The notes under the pieces were generated by a model. It saw nothing but the letters and a program-made list of their open reading frames with translations, was not told the DNA's origin and searched no databases. A DNA stretch of 10,305 nt from the NCBI GenBank assembly GCA_014925825.1, contig JACGCK010000622.1, positions 1-10,305 of the forward strand, in the 5' to 3' direction. Source of the stretch: Pholiota molesta (Eukaryota; Basidiomycota; Agaricomycetes; Agaricales; Strophariaceae). A program made the position numbers and the translations under genes. How positions within the stretch are numbered: the first letter of the stretch is position 1; each line of letters begins with the position of its first letter. Positions 1 to 8,222 of the stretch are shown piece by piece.

Positions 1-112
1 CATTAGAGGTCTTCGCGATCGTGATGACTTCCGTTTCTGCTTGCACACTGGTGAAGACGCGTCTTGCGGGGAGAATAGACTCCAGCTTCTGCGGATGATG
101 CCCCAGTGTCAT
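1..112 (-). CDS. possible 5' coding end of a minus-strand gene, cut by the window edge
   Basis: On the minus strand an ATG at 112-110 opens a frame of 37 codons that runs off the left edge without a stop. An in-frame TAA lies two codons upstream, so this ATG would be the first available start. The peptide (starting MTLGHHPQKLES, later VFTSVQAETEVITIAK) has a protein-like composition and this stretch is more GC-rich than the DNA to its right. I do not recognise the family. The plus strand is also open here (2-304, no stop), but that translation is rich in Cys and Arg and looks less like a protein. Only the codon pattern supports the call, so it stays weak. Confidence 0.25.
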   Translation of the reverse strand, partial: MTLGHHPQKLESILPARRVFTSVQAETEVITIAKTSN

Positions 113-1600
113 TCTTTATTTATCTGCTTCTCCGCAGTGACTGCAGCCCCCCAACCCCACGTTACTAACACGCGTAAGGCGTGCAAAGCCCATGCCTCAA
201 GGCGCGCCGTATCTCGGTGCATCGCCTCAGATAAGAACGCGGCCATAAATGTGCACCAAAGGCCTTCTGAATGCTTGGCTTACCTTTGGTTTGTCGCTAT
301 ATAGCATGAGTCCGGACTTCATACCAAGGTTCAGGTACAGAATATTGCTTCCAGGTGTGTATACTATAAATAGAATGCACCTCTTTGTACAGTTTTGGAA
401 GAACTGCACCGCCTTTGGCTTGCAGGCTCTGTTTTCGATCGGTATAAGTGTATCAAATTAAATGCCAGTCTACATCCCAATGATATGGTATCAAGTTGAT
501 GATGCGTATGATCGTGAGCCTGGCGTGTCCACTGTCAACGTCAACTCTCATGAGGTGGTTCTTTTTGACATGCTTCAATGACACCGCCGTCTACAAGGCA
601 ACTTTTTTACGACCATAACCTGAACGATTTCAAGCTGCGATACTGCTATGCGCCTTCTGGAACCCTGTTATAGTAATGTTTATCCAACTAAGTCATGCGA
701 AATATCAAGTGCAACTCAAATTAGAAGAATAACGGGCCACCGGTTGCTTCCCTGAGGGAAGATAAGCATTGCCTCCGTTTATGTGTGATAACTGTAATTA
801 GTTGTAATTCTCTTGTATATAGCCGTCAGTGCCTTTCATGTTATTTACTCTGGCATTATTATTTCTTTAGTCAACAAGTCCTCCGCAGATTTTCCTGTCA
901 TCGTGTGGTACCAGTAACATTTCCAAAATGCGATCAAATAATCTTATACGATGCTCAGTAGGGCGCATCTGCAGCCGCTTTACTCTGCCAAACGATGCTC
1001 GCTTCAATAGCATTCGACCTGACAGACCTCATTGATTTGAACATGCATATAAATACCAATCATTCAAACTGTTTCGAAATCCCAGCAAAGCCCAAGCGCT
1101 TAAGACGCATCTTTAATGGCTTCTGGATACCTATAGCGCGGGCAGACATTTAGAATATCTGCTCGTGTCACTGGGCGCTTAATCTGAATCATGGTACAGT
1201 ACCAACGACGTGACACATCACTAGCACATGACGCATAATCTTCAGTTTTCGGCCAGATAAATTTATCAGGTTGGACATTGGCTAATAAGAAGTGCTCTTG
1301 TCGGAGTTAAGCTCTCTTTTTCTCGGGAAAAAAAACGACCGAATTGTCCGTGGAGGTGGATACGAATTGAGCTCAAGAGAGTTACTTTCGGAAGTCGGCA
1401 CTCCGCGAATTAGTAGTCAACACGAACCTTGCAGTATATAAAAAGCGTACATAATCTCGAGGAAAGGTGTAAAAGGAAATAAAAGGTCATCTGGTTATCC
1501 CCCTTGTGCTTTACCCCAAATCACAAGCTAGATAAGTGTGTAACCAGATACTTACCATCTTAAATTGTACTTCGATTACAAGGTCCTTCGTATACCATGT
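113..1600. other. intergenic DNA with no supported gene
   Basis: No open frame here has a convincing protein composition and no splice-linked set of exons could be assembled. The stretch holds three TATA-like sequences (near 365, 1030 and 1434), a small inverted repeat CTTCCC-tga-GGGAAG at 747-761, and a 9-bp inverted repeat (ATCTGGTTA at 1489-1497 against TAACCAGAT at 1541-1549, 43 bases apart). I see no transposase, reverse transcriptase or terminal repeat. Confidence 0.5.
1434..1443 (+). promoter_or_regulatory. TATA box without an assigned gene
   Basis: The sequence TATATAAAAA lies inside GCAGTATATAA, an 11-base string that also forms the TATA box of the second lipase gene at 5068-5078. 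About 160-170 bp downstream begins a weakly coding-like stretch (about 1600-2230), so this could be the old promoter of a gene that is now broken. The link is an inference; the TATA string itself is seen. Confidence 0.3.
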
Positions 1601-2228
1601 AAGAATTTTGCGAAGATCCTATCTCTGTCGCTCTATCCAATGAGCTTTTGGGTTCCAGCATCTCGTGGGGAAATAATATTGCTTCCAGTGGCAGCAACAG
1701 AGTTGCCAGTTGAGGTAGGCTGATTGTTTGATGTCGCTACGATCTCAGGAGACCTACACCCATCAGAGATTACAACATTCACAGCTAAAGAGCAGCGTCA
1801 AAATGCAACAACGTTGACTAGTATGTTGGCAGGAAACCTCATCAGCTGTGTACAATTCCATTGGCAGATAAGTACCAGCAGATACCTCGGAAGAGCTCGC
1901 TTAACGTTCGACTGCTATGTACATACTCCGAATGGGGTTTCTATAGGACCGCTCTTAATGTGCTATTTCAAGTGCCCCGGACCTTCATGCTTGTCGTAAT
2001 CCTCTTCTTAAGCTTCCTCTGATCTCTAACCCCGCCTTTATTGTTAAATGCGAATCAGCCAAGCCTGGGGAGGATGCTAATAATAGAACCACACTCGTTG
2101 CATGCACTAAATCATATGAAGTCCTTCAATACCAAGATAATTGTGTCTATACCACGGGATTATTTTTCGTTCGCATTACAGCTACCAGGGACAACAGGCG
2201 ACTTAACTATACAATCTTTGCATCCTAA
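1600..2228 (+). pseudogene. weak coding-like fragments, unrecognised; possible gene remnant
   Basis: Three plus-strand stretches read like protein but do not join cleanly. About 1609-1716 reads EDPISVALSNELLGSS and ends in TGA. The second, 1733-1999, includes SGDLHPSEITTFTAKEQ and follows a possible acceptor at TCTCAG|GA. The third, 1959-2228, is open for 89 codons without an ATG, includes SNPAFIVKCESAKPGED and TTGLFFVRITAT, and ends at TAA. Between 2041 and 2228 a second frame is also open, which weakens the case. I recognise no family. It could be a decayed secreted-protein gene, a small gene whose exons I failed to join, or chance open frames in gene-poor DNA. Confidence 0.2.
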
Positions 2229-2628
2229 TGCCATCGGATGAGGCCACGCCGGCCCAAATCACTCAGTTCCCCGTCATGAGAATAGTCACAGGATATGAAG
2301 GCATCTACTCAACGCCATGTGTATCTCTATCACGATGTTCGGCGTTGAATTTAAAAATCCTTTATGGGAGTTATACTTGAGATTGATTGGTTGTTCCAAA
2401 GTCCTTGGTCAAACGAAAATCAGGCTCAACTTTGCAAACGCGAGATCGATATGCCCTTTCTAGCGAGGCGAGTAGTCAATCTGCCAGAGAAAATAGCAAT
2501 TTTCCATCACTTTCTTGGCTTTCTCATAATTCTGTTTCCTATAATTAAAGGCAAGATTTTATTCCCTCCAGTCAGAACATCCTCCTTGGACATTCGAAAT
2601 CCAGTGTCTGATTCTTTCGGTTTCGACG
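2229..2628 (+). promoter_or_regulatory. upstream region of lipase gene 1
   Basis: No gene is supported here. A long open frame (2364-2705) overlaps the start of the lipase in another frame and has no other support. No TATA box stands at the 50-60 bp distance from the ATG seen in lipase gene 2; the nearest AT-rich candidate, TATAATTAAA near 2540, is about 85 bp upstream. The DNA just before the ATG is pyrimidine-rich, as is common in fungal promoters. Confidence 0.3.
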
Positions 2629-4014
2629 ATGCATCTTCTCTCAATCTATATTACATTCGCTGGAATTGCTGCGCGGACGGTCTATGCTGCTCCCACGGCG
2701 CTTGAAGAACGCAGTGTGTCGACATTGTCGGCTTCGGATCTGGCTGGCCTTGCGCCATTTACCCAGTTCGCGCGTGCAGCGTACTGCCCTACCAGCGCGC
2801 TAAAAAATTGGTCGTGTGGACGTAAGTTTTATTCGTTTATTCAACTTTAGCAAATGCTAACTTCTAGGGAAAGAGGCTTGCAGTGCTAATTCGGACTTTC
2901 AGCCAACATTGGTTGGAGGTGATGGAAATGGAGTCCAAATATGTGAGTTATAACTTATTGCTGTAGATTTAAAGCTTGACTCGAATGTTCTAAATAAAAC
3001 AGACTTCGTCGGCTATTCTCCCTCTCAAAAAAGCATCATTGTGGCACATGAAGGCACTGACCCCACTCAACTGTAAAGGAAATAATTTCCAATTCAATTT
3101 CTATTGCAGTCATTGATATCATATCATATTTTCGCAGCTTGTCCGATCTGACAGATATCAACATTCTCATGGACCCATTGGATACAAAGCTATTCCCTGG
3201 CGTGTCCTCATCTGTCCAAGTACACGATGGTTTCAGAAACGAACACGCACTGACTGCCAAAACGATCTTGACGGAAGTTGAACGATTGATATCCGCGAAG
3301 GGCACTACTAGTGTTATAACAGTGTGTTTATTTTCTTTCAACTTCGTGACTTTTTCTGAGCGCTTTTTGATTCACAGGTTGGCCACTCACTCGGCGGCGC
3401 TTTGGCAGAGCTTGATGCGCTATTTTTGACTCTGAATCTCCCATCGACGACCTCCGTCAGGGCTGTAACCTATGGCACACCCCGTGTTGGAAATCCAGCC
3501 TTTGCTGCATTGATAGACTCAAAGGTAGAATCGTTGGTGTATCCGACGCGATCAAGAATGTAATGTAATTCTTCTGTACTCTAGGTCCCGAACTTCAGGC
3601 GCATTAACAATAAAGACGGTAAATTCGCACCTGTTTATTCCCTTGTCATCGCTGGTTAACTGATATATCCCTCGTAGATATTGTTCCCATAGTTCCAGGT
3701 CGATTCTTAGGGTTCCAACATCCGCATGGCGAGGTCCACATTCTCTCCCCTGGAAATGCCGTTTCTTGCTCTGGCGAGTGTCCCATCTCCAAGTGTTGGA
3801 CGTGATTACTGACAACAAATTTTCTTGTCATGTATTCAGGTGACGATGATGCCACAGACTCACAATGTCAGATCCAATCCGTTCCAAACATTTTTGAAGG
3901 AAACATTCTCGATCACGTAAGTCTTGTAGTTTGTCCCAAGTCCATTTTCTCTGACAATTTTGATAGCTGGGGCCATACGAAGGAATCTCCATCGGGACTA
4001 TTTTCTGTACATGA
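2629..4014 (+). CDS. secreted class 3 triacylglycerol lipase, copy 1 (nine exons)
   Basis: Exons: 2629-2821, 2868 (or 2874)-2942, 3003-3072, 3138-3321, 3378-3524, 3585-3618, 3678-3773, 3840-3916 and 3967-4014, giving 307 or 305 residues, usual for secreted fungal Lipase_3 enzymes (PF01764). Residues 1-20 form a signal peptide ending VYA|AP. With the 307-residue numbering, AHEGTDP near 104-110 lies in the oxyanion-hole strand. Ser178 sits in the nucleophile elbow GHSLGG, followed by VTYGTPRVGNP. The Asp is D235 in DIVPIVP and the His is H292 in ILDHL. The last residues, GISIGTIFCT, resemble the C-terminus of Rhizomucor-type lipases. Cysteines at 53, 63, 69 and near the C-terminus could form disulfides. 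It would hydrolyse ester bonds of acylglycerols outside the cell. Oddities are a GC..AG seventh intron and two possible acceptors for intron 1. The start is the first ATG in frame before the signal peptide. Family assignment is firm; substrate preference cannot be read from the sequence. Confidence 0.92.
3774..3839 (+). other. GC..AG intron (intron 7 of lipase copy 1)
   Basis: The 5' border reads CTCTG|gcgagt, where copy 2 has CCTG|gtgagc at the same place. The 3' border is ttcag|GTGACGATGAT, with a likely branch site ACTGAC about 27 bases before it. Removing these 66 bases restores the frame and gives VSCSGDDDATDSQC, matching VSCPGDDDATDSQC in copy 2. Reading through meets a TGA, and the nearby GT at 3779 gives the wrong frame. 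Confidence 0.8.
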
Positions 4015-4180
4015 TCCGAAAGCTGTTTGCCATGATCTCTTTCCAACGGAACAGCCGAGTTCATAGTAGCTAGGTCGCTGTAAAATTCTCATACTGTATT
4101 TTATTCCCATAAAGTTGACGAATGTCAGAATTCAACTGAACAAGGAGTACAACGCAGATCCAAAGATTGAATTGACTGCC

Positions 4181-4196
4181 TGCATAATATTATGCA
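4181..4196. repeat. perfect 16-bp palindrome
   Basis: TGCATAATATTATGCA equals its own reverse complement and lies 167 bp after the lipase 1 stop codon. It has no loop, so a protein dimer site or chance in AT-rich DNA is more likely than an RNA hairpin. Confidence 0.6.
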
Positions 4197-4364
4197 TATT
4201 GGTAAACTTAGCTTGAATTATTGTGATCTGAACTTTAGTCTCGCCTTCCTGTCGAGTACTTAATCTGAGAATTATTATAGATGGCAGGGTAACACTTATA
4301 GCGCTTAGGACAGTGTTGCTATTCTTTCTCCACATGTGTACTTATTCTGTCTGCCGAGGACAGA

Positions 4365-4378
4365 GGTTATATATAACC
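4365..4378. repeat. perfect 14-bp palindrome containing a TATA core
   Basis: GGTTATATATAACC equals its own reverse complement. It lies about 45 bp before the TATA-like sequence TATACTATAAATAGA. It could be a binding site for a dimeric regulator or a chance feature. Confidence 0.5.
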
Positions 4379-4417
4379 GAAGGTTGTCACCTCATCTCTG
4401 TTCCGGAAAAGGAAAGA

Positions 4418-4432
4418 TATACTATAAATAGA
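4418..4432 (+). promoter_or_regulatory. orphan TATA-like box, 15 bases shared with one near position 360
   Basis: TATACTATAAATAGA occurs here and again at about 360-374, with no similarity in the flanks. CTATAAATAG has the form of a good TATA box. No gene follows either copy at a usual distance. They may drive non-coding transcripts or be remains of lost genes. Confidence 0.3.
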
Positions 4433-4736
4433 GCAATTTACATAGACAAGCAATAGACAAGTCACATTCAATTGCAAGCGTTCAGATATATATGTTGCTG
4501 TGATTAAGGTAGAACATGCCCACACCAATTTGTAGTATACATGGGTCTACATGGGCAGACGAGATGATTTTCCTGGGAACAGTACATGTTTGCCCCATGT
4601 GGCACGTGAAATTGCTACCTCCGAGTCGCATGAGTAAATGATGTACTCCCCCGCATCCCCGCATTCGGATTAGGCTAAAAATAACAATACCTCCTTCTTG
4701 AGACCATGACCATGCCGAATCGTATCATCTGTATGC

Positions 4737-4760
4737 TATCATAAGACCTTTCTTATGATA
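4737..4760. repeat. perfect inverted repeat, 10-bp arms and 4-base loop
   Basis: TATCATAAGA, then CCTT, then TCTTATGATA: the arms pair without mismatch. The ends carry TATC and GATA, so the element also presents two GATA cores in opposite orientation. It lies 722 bp after lipase 1 and 366 bp before the lipase 2 ATG. Confidence 0.7.
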
Positions 4761-5066
4761 AATATATTCAGCGCAGTTCGAAACCACGCGTAAGTTTCGT
4801 CTTGATTCTAATTTAGTACAAGGTTGGTTTCCAAATCTTTACAATTAGCATGCTTGATCTCACCGTTGGTTACTTGTCATTTCCCATTGCAGATTAACAG
4901 TTAGAACTCTCCAATGTCCTTCACACGGATGATCTCTGTGATAATTACTGTGAGATGATGTTGTTATGTGAGCAAATAGGTGGGGCCCCGTGTCCTTGAT
5001 CAAAAGATCGGAGAAATTCCTACCGTTAGATTATTATGATTTATTATCAGCCATTGATAAATCCTG

Positions 5067-5126
5067 GCAGTATATAACATGCACACCTAATCGGAGGGTA
5101 TTCTCAGAAACAGATCTCCTCGTTCA
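5067..5126 (+). promoter_or_regulatory. core promoter and 5' leader of lipase gene 2
   Basis: TATATAAC at 5071-5078 is a clear TATA box, 49-56 bp before the ATG, with GCAG just before it. Upstream, CTGATAA-type sequences on both strands (around 5045-5060) are possible GATA-factor sites, and GTGGGG near 4980 fits the loose fungal carbon-repressor consensus SYGGRG. These small motifs occur often by chance; only the TATA box is well supported by its position. Confidence 0.55.
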
Positions 5127-6506
5127 ATGCATCTGAATCTTCCCCTGCCTTTTGCTGCTTTTCTCACCTTGGCTGCAGGGGCAGCATATGCTGTCCCGGC
5201 GCCTATTGTACAAAAGCGAGCGGTGACACCTTTAAGCGCCTCTGATTTAAGCAGTCTTGCTCCATTCACCCAGTTCGCTCGCGCAGCGTACTGTCCAACA
5301 AGTGGAGTACAGACATGGAGCTGTGGAGGTACGTTTGCTTTCATTTCAAAGTGTTCTCTCCATCATTAATGTCCATTCAGAGGCCTGCGCTGCTAATTCA
5401 GATTTCCAGCCAACGTTGGTGGGCGGAGATGGGAATGATATTCAAATATGTGAGTAGTCAAGCTCAGGTGTAACGAACGCAGTCAATCATAGGGCAATCT
5501 AAATTTCCCAGTCTTTGTCGGATTTTCTCCCTCTCAGAACAGCATTATTGTAGCTCACGAGGGAACTGATCCAACTCAACTGTGAGTGCCAGACCGGGTA
5601 TACTTGTACCTAAACGAATAACAGCCTTTCCACGTTATAGATTGTCGGATCTTACAGATGCTAATGTTCTCATGGGATCCTTGGACTCGACACTTTTCCC
5701 TGGCGTATCTTCTTCCGTTCAAGTTCATGAAGGTTTCAGAGACGAGCACGCAAAGACAGCCAGCACCATTCTTAAGGAAGTCGAAAGGCTTATCTCGGTA
5801 AAGAGCACAAATAGCGTAACAATTGTGAGTTCAGATGACCCGTGTTCTATTATCTTTAATTCGTAATTCCGTTAGGTTGGACATTCGCTCGGAGGTGCTT
5901 TGGCGGAACTGGACTCCCTATTCTTGACCCTAAATCTCCCAGCCACTACCTCAATTCAGGCAGTTACATACGGCACTCCTCGCGTTGGTAATCCAGACTT
6001 TGCCGGTTTGATTGACGCAAAGGTAAGTTGTAAAATGGTTGCTTCTGTAATGTATTCCGCCTGATCACTTTGAACGCGATCAGGTTGCAAACTTTAGACG
6101 TATCGACAACGAGCACGGTATGTCAGTTTATAAGGTACTAATCAGTTATCTTGAAAATCGATTTCATTTTTGTAGATATCGTCCCAATCGTCCCAGGCCG
6201 ATTTTTAGGCTTCCAGCATCCGCATGGAGAAATTCACATACTTTCTCCAGGAAATGCGGTTTCTTGTCCTGGTGAGCAATATTATATACCACAGTGATAA
6301 AATAGCATTCATAATTTATACTTTTCCAGGAGATGATGATGCCACAGATTCGCAATGCCAAATCCAATCTGTCCCAAACATATTTGATGGTGATATTCTG
6401 AACCATGTACGTGGTAGCTCGCTGTTCTGCAAAAAATTCTGACAATGAAATTTTATAGCTTGGTCCATATGAGGGCATTTCTATTGGTACAATATTCTGT
6501 ACCTGA
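5127..6506 (+). CDS. secreted class 3 triacylglycerol lipase, copy 2 (nine exons)
   Basis: Exons: 5127-5328, 5381-5449, 5512-5581, 5641-5824, 5876-6022, 6084-6117, 6176-6271, 6330-6406 and 6459-6506, giving 308 residues. All eight introns are GT..AG and 51-62 bp long. A signal peptide ends AYA|VP near residue 22. A Lys-Arg pair at 30-31 is a likely Kex2 site that would release a mature enzyme starting AVTPLSASD. Catalytic residues are Ser179 in GHSLGG, Asp236 in DIVPIVP and His293 in ILNHL; AHEGTDP marks the oxyanion strand. Exon 5 differs from copy 1 at 7 of 49 residues, and exons 3-9 have exactly the same lengths. The paired Cys of YCPT, WSCG and EAC are kept. Like copy 1 it should hydrolyse acylglycerols outside the cell. 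A TATA box 50 bp upstream suggests it can be controlled separately from copy 1. The start is the first ATG of the frame and is followed directly by the signal peptide. Confidence 0.93.
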
Positions 6507-6722
6507 GTTTTCGAGCGCTGGTTCCAATTTTAGTTATCGCTTGTGGGCGCTTGTGCTTGGCTTGTACGGCAGTGCCTGACATAGCCAATCACCTGCAAAC
6601 ACGAAGGTATGATAAACTTTTTTCAAAAACACCCAACTGTACTACTTACTTGTCACTGTTTAAACTTCCCAGCGAGAAGCTTGTATTCCATCTCTCTACT
6701 TCTAACTACCGACTACCGTATC
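6507..6722 (+). promoter_or_regulatory. spacer between lipase 2 and the glycosyltransferase-like remnant
   Basis: These 216 bp must hold the lipase 2 terminator and whatever promoter served the next gene. The last part before the ATG at 6723 is rich in CT and in ACTACCGACTACC-type leader sequence, as in fungal 5' untranslated regions. No clear TATA box was seen. Confidence 0.3.
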
Positions 6723-8209
6723 ATGCATTCTGACGATGGTAAAGATTATGTCCCTGACTCTACGCCTTCCCCAGTCGATATATCAAGAGTCAAAGCGAGT
6801 GATACCGTGCAAAGTCATCTTTCCACAAGTTATTCTTCAAAACGCATGAGGATATCCCCGAGTGCAGACTTCGTGGCACTGGGAAGATCGCTCAGTTCTG
6901 ATCAATCTGAAAGCTTACCGACTGCGCATTCTCCTCAAGTACGGAAGGACTTCTTGGCTTGGATCTTTCCCTTCCACAGTTCATCTACCAGTCGTATCTC
7001 CATGCGCTTGGAACGGTCATGGCCCGCTTTTCTCTTGAAGTGCTTTTTCTTGCTATACTGCGGCTTGAGCTGCATCGTGGCTACAGCCAAACTTTATAGC
7101 AACATCCTTCGCCCGATGTCGGCCAAAGAAACAAATGATCTGCAGGCGACTGCTGGAGGTGACATTCGACATAATTACCTCAATTAGTATAATTGATTTA
7201 TTCAAGTCAAAGCAAATATCAAGACTATGGAGCAATATCTTACGCGATCATTAACGACTCCTGCTGTCAAGCTTGAGCCATTCTTGTTGGCTACTAAGCG
7301 ACCAAACTCTTCTGTGACTATATGCGCCTGGCTGCCTGATACGGATCTGCATTTCATTGACAAATGGTCGACAATTGGAACGGTATGATTAACAATGATA
7401 ATTATTCTATGGATCTCAAATCATTTGATATGCCCAGACTCCATCTCTCTCCTCATTACAACTACACTAGCCCTGGTTCTTCATTGCATGCAAAACTACT
7501 GAAGGGAATACAAAAGTTATTCAAACAACGTGGTTGCGGGTCTATCCGTCACGTCCTTCACCTCGGAAACGGCAGAATCTCCAAATTTATATCTTAATCT
7601 GGCCAGGTTGTTTGCTTTGACAGATTGGATTTTGCTGTATCCAGATGATATTCGCAGGCCAATATCGCGCAAGATAGACGAAGGCGTTATCGCCACCAAG
7701 GAAAAAGAGAACAGGAATCCATGTATTGTCCTCTGGTAACACGGATTCCTATCCTTTTCCTGCGCTATCGCTCTTCTATTGCGAAGGAAACAAGATTTCT
7801 GGTGCACTGAAAGGATTTTCATGAGAACTTCTCGTCCGTCTGACTGGAGCGAATGCTTTGGAGGCGTCATTGGAGACGATTGGAAAAATTCATGTCCTGA
7901 ACGTGCCGAAAGATCTGACACTGAAAGACGAAAGTATTGCTTTTTGAAGTTAGTTTCCAGTTTCCAGCGTTCGCATCCCGTAATCAGGCTAATCGGTGTT
8001 GGTAGGTGGCCAACCAAAGGCTGAGCGCCAGATTTCGTGGAGAGATGTGGATATGTTTCTGAAACAGGTGACTTTGGCCCATCCCCGAGGAAGTATAGGA
8101 GATGTCGTTGGATTGGGTGAAGCTTCTGTACGAAAGTAAGGTTTTCCATCTTCTGCCAGTCAGCCCGTCGAAAACTCCCGCAGACTATCAACAAAAATTG
8201 AGCCGATGA
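6723..8209 (+). pseudogene. decayed type II membrane glycosyltransferase-like gene (LARGE/GT49-like)
   Basis: Exon 1 (6723-7158) is clean: a Ser-rich cytoplasmic part of about 100 residues, then a transmembrane segment at about 101-121 (AFLLKCFFLLYCGLSCIVA). An intron at 7159-7212 joins it to 7213-7382, containing KRPNSSVTICAWLPDTDLHF and DKWSTIGT. Later pieces lie in different frames (by codon start mod 3): SISLLITTT (7440, frame 0), SSLHAKLLKGIQKLFKQRG (frame 2), ETAESPNLYLNLARLFAL with WILLYPDD (frame 0), SGNTDSYPFPALSLFY (7732, frame 1), RRKQDFWCTERIF with SDWSECF (frame 0), SLETIGKIHVLNV (frame 1), and ANQRLSARFRGEMW with SLDWVKLLYESK (frame 2). Several jumps occur within a few bases, too tight for introns, so no full protein can be made. 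The order fits fungal Golgi proteins I remember as LARGE-like glycosyltransferases; the family name is unverified. Exon 1 could still be transcribed. Confidence 0.6.
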
Positions 8210-8222
8210 AGGTTATCAAATA

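Larger units (their letters stand above)
4015..5066. other. intergenic DNA between the two lipase genes
   Basis: No gene is supported. Open frames here are short, lie on both strands and have no protein-like composition. A possible polyadenylation-type CATAAAG lies near 4109. The stretch contains a 16-bp palindrome (4181-4196), a 14-bp palindrome (4365-4378), a TATA-like box (near 4421) and a perfect 10-bp hairpin (4737-4760), each listed separately. Confidence 0.6.

Noticed and set aside
41..304. Plus-strand open frame at the left edge
   Set aside because: It is rich in Cys, Arg and His, has no recognisable pattern, and competes with a more protein-like minus-strand frame over 1-112.
2364..2705. 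A 113-codon plus-strand open frame overlapping the start of lipase 1
   Set aside because: It overlaps the lipase signal peptide in another frame, runs through the promoter and has no protein-like pattern.
7517..8194. A 225-codon minus-strand open frame, the longest in the window
   Set aside because: It lies antisense to the glycosyltransferase-like pieces, which have recognisable order and composition. Its own translation shows no domain, signal or splice context, so it is probably a shadow of former coding sequence.
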